64,000 bases of DNA, from assembly GCA_036898135.1 (NCBI GenBank), contig CM072512.1, forward strand, positions 38,245,145-38,309,144. The letters run 5' to 3'. The DNA comes from Oncomelania hupensis. Taxonomy: Eukaryota; Mollusca; Gastropoda; Littorinimorpha; Pomatiopsidae. The translations under genes were made by a program, and so were the position numbers. Shown here one piece after another: positions 45,061 through 56,956 of the stretch (position 1 is the first letter of the stretch; each line of letters starts with the position of its first letter). The notes beneath the pieces are model-generated. The model worked only from the letters and a program-made list of their open reading frames with translations, did no database searches and was not told the origin of the DNA.

Positions 45061-45623
45061 TATTGCTTATTGACCTTAACTTTGACGTGGTATATCGGCC
45101 AATGCCAGCTGATGTTTGCTGTTGCACAAAATGAGATGCTCATACATACATTCTGCTCGCACCCACATCATTGACACACACCCGACGGCTAAAGATGGCC
45201 CGCACGCATACGCCCCCTACCTCGTCCCCCACCTACAGCCCTCCCCCCCACACACAAATGCACAGGCACACACACTAAACACACACACACACACAGACAT
45301 ACACATACACACGGAACGCAACAGTTCATTTGCATCATAGCATCATTAAAGAATATGCTGCCATAACATTATAATTGGTATCTCGGTGGGTGGATTGGGA
45401 ATGATATGCGTAGGTGATATTAGATCATCTTGTCCTTGACAGTGTTTAGGGTGGGTGGAGTGGCCTGTGGTGGAGGTTAAGGGGAAGAGGGCAGGAGGGA
45501 AGAAGTGTTTGCTGTTAAATAATGTTGTCGATCGACCTAAACTTTGATTTTGTTAAATAGCTCAATGCCTGCCATTCCAACCAAATGTTACGACATTGTG
45601 TAACACCCACTCACTCACTCCCC

Positions 45624-45657
<34 letters not shown>

Positions 45658-45690
45658 GCCACACACACACACACGCACACACACCACTCA
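45061..45690. repeat. Microsatellite-associated unit, copies 2 (end) and 3, with (CA)n
   Basis: The unit TTATTGACCTTAACTTTGAC resumes at 45065 after the composite insertion, and a third, diverged copy (GATCGACCTAAACTTTGA) lies near 45530. CA runs follow both, at 45258-45310 and 45632-45682. No gene. Confidence 0.7.
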
Positions 45691-47486
45691 TTTTGAAAAT
45701 TTAATCAGAAATTACCACAAAGCATTACAAAACATCGTGTTCTGATAAATATGAAGTGTAAACAAAGACTCCAACAGGCGCCCGAAACAGGAACAAATGG
45801 AACTCATAATCAAGCATTCAAAATGCACACAATCACTCACTCTGGAACCATGGACAAGCAAAAAACCACTTATATTTCTTGGACATGAAACAGCGGTTTT
45901 CAATATGGATGACTATCCGGACATTTACAACGCACAAACACATACATTGATAACTTATAATAATAAGAAAAATGGTATTGACACTTTGCTACTTGTTATG
46001 AATGGATGTATAGGATTTTAAATTAGTATTTACTTTGGCAACATAAATTTATTTACAAGACAGAAAAAGAAGTAATATACTGGAATGAATGAATGTAAGG
46101 AAATCAAGACAGATGAAATAGCAGTTCACATTCACTCACACGTGTATACTAAACAAAGTTATTATGATTTGAAAACGTGTTAGAATATTTACATGAAAAT
46201 AGCTTTTGTTTCATGTGCCTATTCATAGACCTCTCAGCACTGTGAAACCAGGCCTTGCCGAGATTCAAAACATAAATGTTCACTCCTGACGGGTAAGGTC
46301 TTGGCGTTCCTAAGCCAGAACAATAAAGTGTACACTACCGTATCCCGCTCCGAATGACGATCTAGTATGATATCGCAACACCTCACTGACGTGGCGTACA
46401 ATCCGTCTGTCAACGATGTCACATCATCTGAAGTCGACAACCGTTGGTGCCGCTCAGAAAAGCCCCGCCAGAAGACACTCTTCACCAAGGTTCTCTCGCT
46501 TTCTACCCGTGGTCAACGTTGCCTCTTGGTAGATGCACTGTTCATATATACAAAAGTGTCCATGAGTTTCAAATAAACTTTTAAACATACGGCAAACACT
46601 CATTGTCTAGCTTAAGAACACAAGGAAGACCCATTTAACAATTAGCGATAATTCAAAGACACGTATTGTTTATAGAACATTCAATAATACCTAATTATCA
46701 ATTCATAATACTTATAATAAACTTTCATATTAATAATACATTCTCACGCACCCTTGCACTTAACGCCACAAACCAAACATGATACAAAATATGCACTGCG
46801 TTGAAGTAAAGCTTGAGGAAATATAAAATACATATTTACCTCAGAGAGTGCTTTTGGCAAAGGAAACCGTCCATCCCTCAGTTCCTCCTGGAGCCTGGTT
46901 TAACTTTATTATTCTTTATAATAATGCATTAGGCTATTAAAACTGAAAACCCAGATTCTTTCCTTTTTTAGCGATCTGCTTTGCTTGGTAGTGGCAGTGT
47001 CTGACCAAGACTAACTCACCTTCTAAGCATATTCTAAGTAAGGTAGTGATAAATAATTATTGTATCTCACGTGCAATCACAGGTTATAGTCTGTTTTCTA
47101 ATACAGTGAACTCAAAAGTCTAACAATAAAACAACGTGCTAAACTAATGTCCGTCTCCAAGTTTAACGCTAAAAGTCACTACCTAACACTACTCACACTG
47201 AAACTGAGAAACATCAGTTGTCACCTGCTGTTTAGTGCAGTGTTAATGTTGGGCAAGGAAAATCAGAGAGCATCTACACGTTCTCCAACCGTAGCTAGCA
47301 TACAAGAATTTCAATAACAATTTGTCTACATGCTCCTCACCCACAGCTAGCACACAACTCCACTCACCCACCCACCCCTCAAAACGCACCCAAACATCAG
47401 AAGTTTGTTTATTTTAAAGTCTGAAAGACTGAAAAAATGAATTCACACTTCCGCCTCCCCAAAGCCTAAGGGCCTATAAGAAATTA
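45691..47486. other. 1.8 kb without a recognisable gene
   Basis: AT-rich. Frames of 63-84 codons on both strands at 45712-46576 have no motif. CAGAACAATAAAGTGTAC at 46317-46334 recalls the SINE 3' end but stands alone. Confidence 0.5.
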
Positions 47487-47762
47487 TTTTTTAAACACTT
47501 TATTGTCCCTTTTTATCGGGAACTTTTGGATCGCCTCCCCTGGGGAAGGCGTAGTCGCAGCCTGTGGCGCGCCCAAACCCAACCTAAACCTAATATTAGT
47601 TGTGATTTAAAAACAATAGAAATGTTGGGGGAGCAAACCGGAGAAAACCCTCTAAGCGTTGCCCGAATCGAAATAAAATAATATTCGGAGAAACATAACG
47701 CTTAGAGGCGGGATCGATCCCACACCTTTCAGGCACCATTGGCTTCTAGCGTGTGGACAGCC
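47487..47762 (-). mobile_element. SINE S3: tRNA-derived, minus strand, head truncated
   Basis: It has the best-preserved 3' half: on the minus strand TTGGGTTTGGGCGCGCCACA, a GCGACTACGCCTTCCCCAG block, then GGGACAATAAAGTG and an A-rich end. The B-box region GTGTGGGATCGATCCC is present; the A box is lost. It abuts LINE R3. Confidence 0.75.
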
Positions 47763-47771
47763 TTTTTTATG

Positions 47772-48290
47772 TTCCTATCTTATCATATGCTTCCCGTAAC
47801 TCGCCGGTCGCTGAAGCACCACAGATGATCGTTTAACCAGCCCTGCGTACTCCATCTTTCTCTGTCCTCAGCAACCCTGATAGCTTCGCTCAGTGTCAAG
47901 CCAGTCCATTCTCGAATGTTGTTCTCCAACCTTTTTTTCTGTCTCCCTCTTCTTCTGCCTCCTTGCACGGTGCCTTGCAGGATGGTTTTTGCAAGGCCTG
48001 ATGCTCTGAGCTCTGGTGACGTTGCCATATCATCGGAGCTACCGTTTTTTCATCACTGTGAGTATGCCATGATGTCCTCCAATGGCTTGTGTGATGGTCT
48101 GTCGGGACTTCGGCTTTGGTGATGTGCTGGGTATAGGAAATGCCCAGAAATCTTCTGTAGCATCTCATTTCCATGCATTGTATTCTTTGCTGTAGATCTG
48201 CTTTGAGGGTCCACATTTCGCAAGCGTATAGGAAGATGGAGATGACAAAGGAGCGCAGCAGCCTTACCTCGGAATGTAGACTGACTGTAG
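47772..48290 (-). mobile_element. R3: 3' fragment of the RTE-like LINE
   Basis: Minus-strand peptides include MRCYRRFLGISYTQHIT, KTILQGTVQGGRRRGRQKKR and REWTGLTLSEAIR, matching R2. The tail is a poor TATC/TATG run (47776-47794) rather than clean TATCC. The 5' end is near 48290, close to the truncation point of R2. Confidence 0.85.
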
Positions 48291-48429
48291 ACTTAATATA
48301 GATTGTAGACTGAATGTAAACTACTACTTCACAAAACAATTCATTCACACTGTGTTATTCGCCCAAACATTAGCTACAAGACACGAGGAGGTGAAAAAAC
48401 AATTCTTATTTACAGCTAATGCTTTTTTA
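48291..48429. other. No gene recognised
   Basis: Short unique stretch. GTAGACT recurs three times at 48276-48315. Confidence 0.4.
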
Positions 48430-48895
48430 AGATCTCAGAGGTGTGTGTGGGTGTGGGTGTGTGTGCGGGTGTGTGTGCGTGTGTGTGTGTGCGTGTGTGT
48501 GTGTTGTGTTGTTGTGTGTGCGTTTGTGTGTGTTGTGTTGTTGTGTGGGGGTATCAAATGTGTTGTTAGGAATTTGAAAGATTTTCATTCACACTTTCAT
48601 GGGAGGGGTAGAGAGGTGAGGGGAGGGGGACAGCCATCATGGAATGAGACCATTTATCTTTTTCTCTAGCTCTTTTGTCCTCACAATAATGGTTTCCAGC
48701 GCCTTTTCCATAAAATTCAATAAAATACTATACAATACAATACAATTTTCTTTATTGTCCAGCTTTTACATTGCATACATTAAAAGTAAAAACTTTCCTT
48801 TCAGCGTGGATGCAAAACTTTGCATAACATGAATAAGTGAAAAATATATAACATTTGCCATGCATGCATTTATCACAGGTTCACAGCTTATAGCT

Positions 48896-48957
<62 letters not shown>
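48430..48957. repeat. (GT)n at 48440-48550 and (TC)n at 48897-48957
   Basis: An interrupted GT tract with GTTGT units, then 350 bases with an ATACAATACAATACAATT patch (48725-48747), then a TC run. Confidence 0.9.
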
Positions 48958-48961
<4 letters not shown>

Positions 48962-50079
48962 TTCTCCCTCACCCTCCCTCTCTCGCCGTGCTCTAACACA
49001 CGGAGCACCCAGGCACACAAACGACCATACACATAATTCATACTGGCCCTCTATAAACATCAATTGCTAAAGTGAAGCAAAAGCAAGAATGTCAAATAAA
49101 TCGGTGTGCCTTCAGTTCTATGATCCACCATCTCTACTGTATGTTCCACGGTTTTGTATTCGTTTGTCTTTATGTCTCACGATGTCTATATCCTCACACT
49201 AGATCTAGTTCCCTTCAATTCTATTGTTCTCCAGCTCCTTGGACAGAATAACACAGGGCTTTGGAAAATAGTGCTTACAGATCATGGGTCTGCATGACCC
49301 TGCAGAAAGTAAAGTAAGAACAAACCAGTCTCAACGGGATTCCCGTGCAAGAGTTAACACCTACATGCCTCTAGTGGGTGGATGCCTCGGGTTTTCCGAT
49401 GACGTTGTGAAGAGAATTAATACAGTGCGAAACCAGATATTTTGATCATTGCTTTGACTTATTAGAACTCATATTACACTAACACGGTATTAATAATGTG
49501 GTAACAATATACTTTCATAATAGCAACTAGGTAATTAGTAACTAGATGCCAAATTAGGCCTAAAACAATCCTCGTAGGCAGAGAAAAATGGTGTCTTTAG
49601 TTTTCAGAAATGGACACAGAATTTATAGGGTGCCCAAACTGATAGACTACTTTGTTAAGAAATACGTTAAGAGTCTGTTAACCTTTATAAACATACATGG
49701 TACTCCTTTCTCAGAGTTTTAAAACATACAAGTGTTTAGTATGTACACACACACACGCACACCCGCACACACACACACACACACCAACCCCCACATACAC
49801 GCACACACACACACACACAGACACACGCGAGCGCGTGCGCTATGACGCGCTTACCTTTTCCCAAGGTCCTTGACACGTCTTGCATTTTATTTTATTTTCA
49901 GACCTATATTTTTTTTAATGCTGAGGTGGGCGAAATGCTTCTGTAATACTTTGTAGAGAACTTTACTTTCTTACGGTTTTACAAGGAAAATGTCCCCGTC
50001 ATAATAATATTTAGACTATTTGGTGAAAACTGAACTACATTTCATTGGCTCCTACGCAAATGAATGTGGATACATTGCC
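48958..50079. other. No gene recognised; (CA)n at 49744-49832
   Basis: Unique-looking sequence with one CA tract. No coding or RNA signal. Confidence 0.5.
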
Positions 50080-50312
50080 TGCAAATGTTAAATTATGTGT
50101 TGTCTTATCATCTTATCATCTGTTGTCTTATGTATTGTGCTAATGGTCTTTCGGGTGTCTGAGTAAATCTATAGGCATCTCGAATCTATTTGTAAATGAT
50201 TCATGGGAACTATCTATCATAATTTTGTATAGCGAAACTTGAATTACTTTCATCAATGCCCACACCTACCCACTTGTACGTGGGATGATGCCTGCGGAAT
50301 TAAAGTTTTGTC
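50080..50312 (+). mobile_element. LINE 3'-end-like fragment with hairpin
   Basis: CCCAC (50269-50273) pairs with GTGGG (50280-50284), followed by ATGATGCCTGCGGAATTAAAG. The order stem-loop, GATGCCT, AATAAA-like is the same as at the 3' end of the large LINE (26137-26170). No coding remnant was recognised upstream. Confidence 0.45.
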
Positions 50313-50442
50313 ATTTATTATGTTTCTTTAAATTCCACCTGCCATTATGAGTCTATTTGATGGAATTTCTTGTTTTGACTTGACTTTATCCACTTCACTG
50401 ATGGTCTGTGTAGGGTTAGGGTTAGGTTATAGTGTTATATAA

Positions 50443-52295
50443 TAATAATAATAACGGATTTTTATATAGCGGATACTCCAGCCTATGACCAGACTCACCA
50501 CGCTTTACATAGTCATTACATATAAGTACATGCACTCGATAAAACATCGCTTTCGCTACAATACACCAAAAGACAGAACAGTAAGGGTACAAATTATTTA
50601 CACTTATGTACACAAATTACAAATTTACAACTATGTACACAAATAACAGAAAAGACAAATAGAATAGCAAAAACATATTCACAGCTATTTATATGCCCGG
50701 TTAGGCCCAGGAGGAAAAACAGTATAAATATGTACAGCCGTGTATACACTTACGGATCAGACAGAGACAAAGAGGAGAGAATGGCAGCGAAATACAGATC
50801 ATTCTGAATAGTGAAGTTTGAAGAGGTGGGTTTTGAGGGCCTTTTTGAATGCTTGTGATGATTGTATGTTGCGGATATGGGAGGGAAGGGAGTTCCACTG
50901 CTTAGGTGCGGAGTAAGCGAATGCACGTTGGCCGTATGTCTTAGTGCGGGTGACGGGAACCTTGAGTGTGCGAGTGTCAGCAGAAGATCTTAAAGTGCGT
51001 GAGGGGGAATAGACAGACAGTAGATCAGCAAGGTAGGAGGGACAAGAATCTGTGAAGAAGTTGTGACAGAGAACAGAGAGTTTGAACTCTATGCGTGCTT
51101 GCACAGGAAGCCAGTGAAGGGAATGTAGTAGAGGTGTGATGTGATCGCGTTTCTTGGCTCGGAATACTAGTCTAGCTGCTGAGTTCTGGACCTGTTGTAG
51201 CTTGTCAATGATGTGTTTTGGGGAGCCAGCGAGGAGAGAGCTGCAATAGTCAAGACGAGAAAGGACGAGAGCGCAGACTAGGGTTTTGGTGGCAGTGAGC
51301 GTAAGATAGTGGCGAAAGGAGCTGATTTGGCGTATGGCCGTGTATGCAGATCGACAGATGTTGGAGATGTGGTTGTTGAGGGACAGGTCATCGGAGAGAA
51401 TGTAGCCAAGATTTCTTGCTGAGGATGAGAACTGAATGTTTGTTGTCCCTACCGTAAGCGATGTTGGGAGAGGCGGGAGTGAGGAGGAGGTGTTGTGCTT
51501 GTGAATGAGGAGGGCTTCGGTTTTATCATCATTAAGCTTAAGCTTGTTGCGTGTCATCCATGACTTAATGTCTGTGATGCAGTTCTCCAAAGTCTGAACA
51601 GTGGAATTAATGAGAGAAGGGGCTGTGGATTTATAAAGTTGTGTGTCGTCTGCAAATGACTGACTCTCAACAGCATGCTTTCTAAGCAGGAGAAGCAGTG
51701 GCTTGGTGTACAGAGTGAATAACACCGGCCCTAAAACGGAACCCTGAGGCACGCCGCACACCAAGTCTGCTGTGCTGGAGAAACAGCTATCGACAGTGAC
51801 TGCTTGTGATCTGTCGGAAAGATATGAGTGGAACCAAGCCAGGACCGAGCCGGAGATTCCAAAGTAGTGTTGAATAGTGTTAAAGAGAATGTGGTGGTCG
51901 ACTGTGTCAAAGGCGGCTGAGAGGTCTAGTAAGGTGAGAACGGAGACGTTACCATTATCTAAGGCCAGCAACAAATCGTTGGTTACCTTTAGGAGGGCTG
52001 TCTCAGTGCTGTGGAAGGGTCGGTAGGCAGACTGGTTGGGGCAAAGTAAAGCGTTATCATATAGGTAGGCAAACAGTTGTTTGAGAACAATTTTTTCTAT
52101 GACTTTGGACAGGAAGGAGAGGTTTGAAACAGGTCTATAGTTCTTGAGATTATTTTTGTCTAAACTTGGCTTTTTAAGGAGGGGTTTGATGACAGCCGTT
52201 TTGAGCACAGACGGAACAACACCAGAGGACAGACTCTCGTTGATAATGTGGGTAATGGTCGGGAGTAGAGGGTCAAGATTCTCTATCAACATAAG
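50443..52295 (-). mobile_element. 5'-truncated L2/CR1-like LINE
   Basis: On the minus strand the coding part ends at 50799 and a 3' UTR runs to GGAGTATCCGCTATATAAAAA and TTATTATTATTA, an L2-type 3' end. GTTATATAA at 50434-50442 and 52296-52304 is a 9-bp target duplication, which places the truncation at 52295. An open frame of about 500 codons marks it as one of the youngest insertions here. Confidence 0.9.
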
Positions 52296-52322
52296 GTTAT
52301 ATAAAGTGGCGCTTATGATCAT
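50799..52322 (-). CDS. L2/CR1-like reverse transcriptase, open but truncated
   Basis: 507 codons without a stop. The first nine or so residues and the ATG at 52322 come from flanking DNA; the element's own protein starts near Leu-12, so this is not a natural start. Residues 62-70 are YRPVSNLSF (fingers), 131-143 LLDLSAAFDTVDH (motif A), 190-202 GVPQGSVLGPVLF (motif B) and 223-230 FADDTQLY (motif C, FADD for YADD). The C-terminal part holds LDYCSSLLAG and LHWLPVQARIEFKL, typical of L2/CR1-type ORF2. The protein lacks the endonuclease, which would sit upstream. The RT catalytic Asp residues are all present. Confidence 0.9.
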   Translation of the reverse strand: MIISATLYNLMLIENLDPLLPTITHIINESLSSGVVPSVLKTAVIKPLLKKPSLDKNNLKNYRPVSNLSFLSKVIEKIVLKQLFAYLYDNALLCPNQSAYRPFHSTETALLKVTNDLLLALDNGNVSVLTLLDLSAAFDTVDHHILFNTIQHYFGISGSVLAWFHSYLSDRSQAVTVDSCFSSTADLVCGVPQGSVLGPVLFTLYTKPLLLLLRKHAVESQSFADDTQLYKSTAPSLINSTVQTLENCITDIKSWMTRNKLKLNDDKTEALLIHKHNTSSSLPPLPTSLTVGTTNIQFSSSARNLGYILSDDLSLNNHISNICRSAYTAIRQISSFRHYLTLTATKTLVCALVLSRLDYCSSLLAGSPKHIIDKLQQVQNSAARLVFRAKKRDHITPLLHSLHWLPVQARIEFKLSVLCHNFFTDSCPSYLADLLSVYSPSRTLRSSADTRTLKVPVTRTKTYGQRAFAYSAPKQWNSLPSHIRNIQSSQAFKKALKTHLFKLHYSE

Positions 52323-53086
52323 TGAGTATTCGAGGAATCGCCATCATAACCCAACTTGTCAAACTAAATTTCATTAACTCAAGCATCCTATTCATTACAT
52401 TGTGAATCTATTACCATCAAAGCCTATTTTATTTTTATTGTTTCATTTCTACTGTAATGATGGTCTTTAGGGCTTGGGTAGAAATATAATTATTTGTACT
52501 GAAAGTCGTATGTGGAAACTTTTGTTTTGTGAAACTTGAATTAAATTTCTTTAACCTAACTCCCACTCTTTGTATTCGAGATGTTGTATTTAGAGAATCA
52601 AACTTTTGTTTGGGAAATATTAATTCCACTGCGCTGTTCTTGGTTTTTGAGTTTTAAAATGTAGGTTTAAATTTTTAGAACTGAATGTCGGGGGGTAGGG
52701 GGTGTATGCATGAGAAAATTTCCATTATAATCTTTTTTGTCTTGTGTAACTTGAACTAAACTGGATTACCACAAACACTCGCCCTTTGTAAGTTTATTTA
52801 TTGCTTTTAATTAAAGTAAAAAAAAAATGGTCAACAGATATCTATGCGCTGTGCTGACGGTCTGCAGGGCGTGGGGTATATAATATGTAGTGCGGATATT
52901 ACATGTGGGTAATTTTTATAAAGAATTCTTTTTTGGAAGTGGGGGTGTGGTATTTTTCCTTAATCCCGCACATCCACACACTCCCCACAGGAAGGATGAT
53001 GTCTAAAGGGTTGTTGTTGTTGTTGTTGTTATCATCGTCGTCGTTGTTGTTGCTGATAACCTTTAGAATATTATTTTCTAACGGCA
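52323..53086. other. No gene recognised; (GTT)n at 53010-53052
   Basis: Unique AT-rich sequence. Repeated short blocks such as CTTGAATTAAA and ACTTGAACTAAACT at 52538 and 52748 suggest a local old duplication. Confidence 0.5.
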
Positions 53087-53164
53087 CTAATGAGGTCCCG
53101 TATTTTCTCTGACTTAAAAGTGTAACTAATGAGGTCCCGTATTTTCTCTGACTTAAAAGTGTAA
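53087..53164. repeat. 39-bp tandem duplication at the left edge of W2
   Basis: 53087-53125 and 53126-53164 are identical (starting CTAATGAGGTCCCG and ending AAAAGTGTAA). The second unit carries the first bases of W2 (TGTAAC from 53160); the first ends in the same TGTAAC. Confidence 0.95.
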
Positions 53165-54633
53165 CGAGAGGCCAGTTTACACAGCCCTTAAGCTTTTGCC
53201 TTGTTTAGTCAGTGGTAACACTAAGGTTAATGTTACTCTAAAGCCGATGATAGAAGTATTACTGATGTGTACTACACTCTGCTAGAATGACGCGAGCGCA
53301 GTGTAGTGACATCATCGCAGCTTACGTTAGAGCTCATCGAATTTACAGCCAATCAGAACATAGGGAGATTAGGTAGACCAGTTCTGCCTGGTTAGGCAGA
53401 GGCTAGGTAGAGGGTCATTCTGCATTCAAACTGCGAGCAGTACACAGCTACGCTCTGACAGAAATCTCTCCACTGACAGACTAGGGAAGCGGGACTTGTT
53501 GAAAATTCGATTCAATCAAGTTAGCCACGGCCTGACATTGTCAAAAAGGTAAATGAACATACTTTTGTTTCATCATGATGTATTGATATTATGGTTGAAT
53601 TATGTTTGTGAAATTTGATATGCTTAGAATTGAATTGTTAGCCCAACGTTGCGTGACCACATGGCGAACACGACCGGGTTTGACGCCATGTTGTATACCG
53701 TACGGACCCACTGTTGTTTAACCTATAATTATGCTTGCAGACCAGAGAATGGGTATATCATTAGTTCTTTCTCTATGTGTATAGTTAGCCATGATTTATG
53801 TTTATATATGTATAGGAAATTAGAGTGGAGATTCCAGTGGACCACGGACTTAGCAGAATGTTCGTCGCTTATATCTAGAGATGTGGAGCTAATCACTGAG
53901 GGCTACTTCGGCCTTCAGTGAGACGCTCTGCACACACCTATTATACAGGGTTGTGCAGAATTTCGTCTCTTATATGTTACAGACGAGCAGGCATCATATC
54001 GTGAGCCCAAACATGCGAAAGACAAGAACAAGTCATCGCTGAACGTTGGCTGCCGAGGCATCTAAAGCAATGCGCGAAGATAGCCCACCCGTCTAGCAAC
54101 AAGGAGCAGAATCCACCACAACACAGCTTATCAAGGAAGCAACCACAACACAGCTCATCGAATTATCAGTTAAGTGCCTATCGAAACCGTGCACCAAACT
54201 CGTATCAAAGGACCACAGTAGTCCACTCTTCCAGAACTCTGACCATTAGGGCAGAAAGTATCCAGTGCCCGATGATGATAAAGTAGCTGCCTAGAACTAT
54301 CAAGAAGCGAACCATTCGCATTGACATTTGAACTTTAAATTTAATATCGTACTCCCCAGATCGTGTATAGAGTAGAGGAAATAAATGTGTGACATTTACT
54401 GTTATCAAGTGGCTGGACTACCTATGTTTCATAGCCGTGTGAGAGCTAGTGTGGCAGTGATCTTTCACGATTTTTTTTCTATCTCTGTACCCCCAGCCTA
54501 AACACAGACCGAGCTAAACAAATAAATGTATTAAGTTAAGTCACAGGGAGATTACTAGCGATCCCCACCGACAATAGACCAGTGGGTAATAGCATTCCAT
54601 TGTGCAGAGCCCAGCAACAATAGACTCACCGTG
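53160..54633 (+). mobile_element. W2: LTR-like repeat, second long copy
   Basis: Starts TGTAACGAGAGG and aligns with W1 throughout: ATCATCGCAGC, AGCCAATCAGAACA, TAGCCACGGCCTGACATTG, CAGTGGACCACGGACTTAGC and CAGAGCCCAGCAACA. It ends at CACCGT (54627-54632) without the final CACA. The GT-AG pair is kept: AAAAAG/GTAAATG at 53548/53549 and GCAG at 53737-53740, giving 192 bases against 208 in W1. The frame seen in W1 is broken here. Confidence 0.65.
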
Positions 54634-55045
54634 GTTGGTGTTTTATTATATTTTACTCTTTCCGATACTTGAACTTTTGAAATTATGTTGCTTAACACAA
54701 ATGTAGATCCTTCATAATATAGCTTTCTTGCGTATTATTTTACTGTGGAATATTAACATGAACCAGACTCTATAGTCCTACATATTGTATTATCCCCTTC
54801 GCAGACCTAATACTACATGTATAGGGCTGCCTTGGGTATTTCCCCGCCCCCCCTCTCCGATAAATTTGGGTTTTGTTAACTTATTAGGTTAACACCCATA
54901 ACACCCGTAGACAGCCTTTTTTTTTTGTTTTTATATACATTTGCTGCAATTATAAGAAGAATTTTTTTTGTATTATTCTGGGGTTCGTACTAATTATTGA
55001 ATACGCTACGCAGTTTTAAAAGCAGTACACTTTGCTTCTAGTAGT
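54634..55045. other. No gene recognised
   Basis: Unique AT-rich DNA between W2 and R5. Confidence 0.5.
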
Positions 55046-55594
55046 CCCGACAGGAAGTTCTCTCCAGGATTGCACAAACAACTGCTGCCCTGGCAAGGTT
55101 GAAGCCCATTTGGAAAGACAGGACCACCAGTCTACATACATTCCAAGGTAAGGCTGCTACGCTCCATTGTCATCTCCATTTTCCTATACGCTTCCGAAAC
55201 ATGGACCCTCACTGCATATCTACAAAGAATACAAAGCATGGAGATGAGGTGCTACAGAAGACGTCTGGACAATTCCGATACCCAGCACATCACCAACAAC
55301 GAAATCCGACAGACCATCACACAAGCTATTGGACAACACGATGACCTGCTCACAGTGGAGAAGAGCATCCGGCCTTGCAAAGACCATCCTGCAGGGCAGG
55401 GTGCAAAAAGGCAGAAGAAGTGGGAGACAGAAAAAAGGTTGGAGTACAGCATTCGAGAATGGACTGGTTTGACACTGAGCGAAGCCATGAGGGTTGCTGA
55501 GGACAGAGAAAGATGGAGTAGGCTGGTTAAACGATCATCTGTGGTGCCCCTACGACCTTCGAGTTACGGGATAGGATATTATAGGATAGGATAG
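55046..55594 (+). mobile_element. R5: 3' fragment of the RTE-like LINE
   Basis: Sense is +. Starts CGACAGGAAGTTCTCTCCAG, matching R1 and R4, and ends GGGATAGGATATTATAGGAT. Short peptides match the family: MEMRCYRRRLDNSDTQHITN and REWTGLTLSEAMRVAEDRER. A deletion removes the RWYDHVTR region, and the GGRRRGR block is degraded. Confidence 0.85.
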
Positions 55595-56635
55595 TCTATT
55601 TTGATATTGGTTAGCTACCCCTACGCTTAGATGTTTATCCTTGCGGTTTATACGTAAGGAAGGTTTAGACAATTTCAAACAGTTTGGAAACAAGGTTAGA
55701 CTTGAATACAGTATATCGAATGTTTGTATATTACCGATCTTTACACCAAATGCAAAGAATGACAGAGGTCACGGCGGGGTTTTGAAATGTGAAATATTTG
55801 AATATAACCAGATTGGAAATATTCCAGTCCAGTCGTCACAGTATTACCCACTTTACTGTTTCGGTATGTGGTATTTGTTAATTAAATAGTTTTTCTCCCG
55901 CGACTTATGGCATAATGAAGCTACAGTATCGGGTAGCAGCCGTTTCGATCAAAAGGTTCAACAACAACAAAATTGTTATTTTGATGGGGTGTGAATTAGT
56001 TTCTTATTGAGATTCCAAAATGAGCTCAAAAATCGTTTTTCGGTCGGGTGTAAATTATTTGTTCCTACTGAGTTTCCAAAATTATGTTTGCCACCCCCGA
56101 CATTAATTCTGCCATGTGATCATCTTTCTATTTGTGTTTAATTTTATTTATTTATTTATTTTTGTCTCAGTGTTTATCTACATTAGGTTCTGATTCTGCC
56201 TGTCTCTATGTGTTTCTATCTCATACTCAAATCCTCTAAACTTACCCAGGAATGCCTTCAGTCACCCTCATCATCACCGCCACCATCATCACCACCACCT
56301 CCACCACCATCACCACCATCATCCTCATGAAGATCATCGTCGTCATAAGTCATCATGATCATTTCATCATTCAGCTGTTCAAAATATAAACTATACACAA
56401 TGCCTGTAAACAATGCAACTTATTATAATCTATTGTATTTTTACACATTTATTTTAAGATATTTAAAAGTATGCCACAGCATGTAGTGAAATGAAGTTAG
56501 GTTATCAAGGGCCTGGTATAATGAACATCTTAGAAACAAATGGTATTTTCACATTATCGTTTTAGTATAAAGGTGTTGTCCTTGAAACTATAGAGGTTCC
56601 AAAAGCATTTGTTAGCCCTCACCTCTGAAGATGTT

Positions 56636-56675
<40 letters not shown>

Positions 56676-56956
56676 AGCGTAGGAGGGTAGAGAGAGGCGT
56701 TGTTGTTGTTTTAAAAATTAATATTAAAGTAAACTTTGATACTCCAATCGTTGTCTACGTCGTGATCAAAATATTAGCCTTTTATTTTTAGTGAAAATAA
56801 GGGTAACCTTTTTGTACCGATCAGATTAATTGCAGGGAGTACTGGATATAATTAGGGTTATGCTGTATGTGCCATTATTATAACCCAAGAACTATACTGA
56901 CTTCTAGTTATTCAGTGTGATACGATGTAATTTTGATCAACAACATTACCCACCTC
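55595..56956. other. No gene recognised; CAC/CAT-rich patch and (GT)n
   Basis: An 82-codon frame at 55641-55889 has no recognisable domain. CAT/CAC triplets lie at 56268-56345 and GT repeats at 56634-56674. Confidence 0.5.

Noticed and set aside
46234..46576. Overlapping frames of 84 and 69 codons
   Set aside because: Opposite strands, no motif and no support for either.
55641..55889. 82-codon frame as a host exon
   Set aside because: No recognisable domain, no splice-site support, AT-rich context between repeats.
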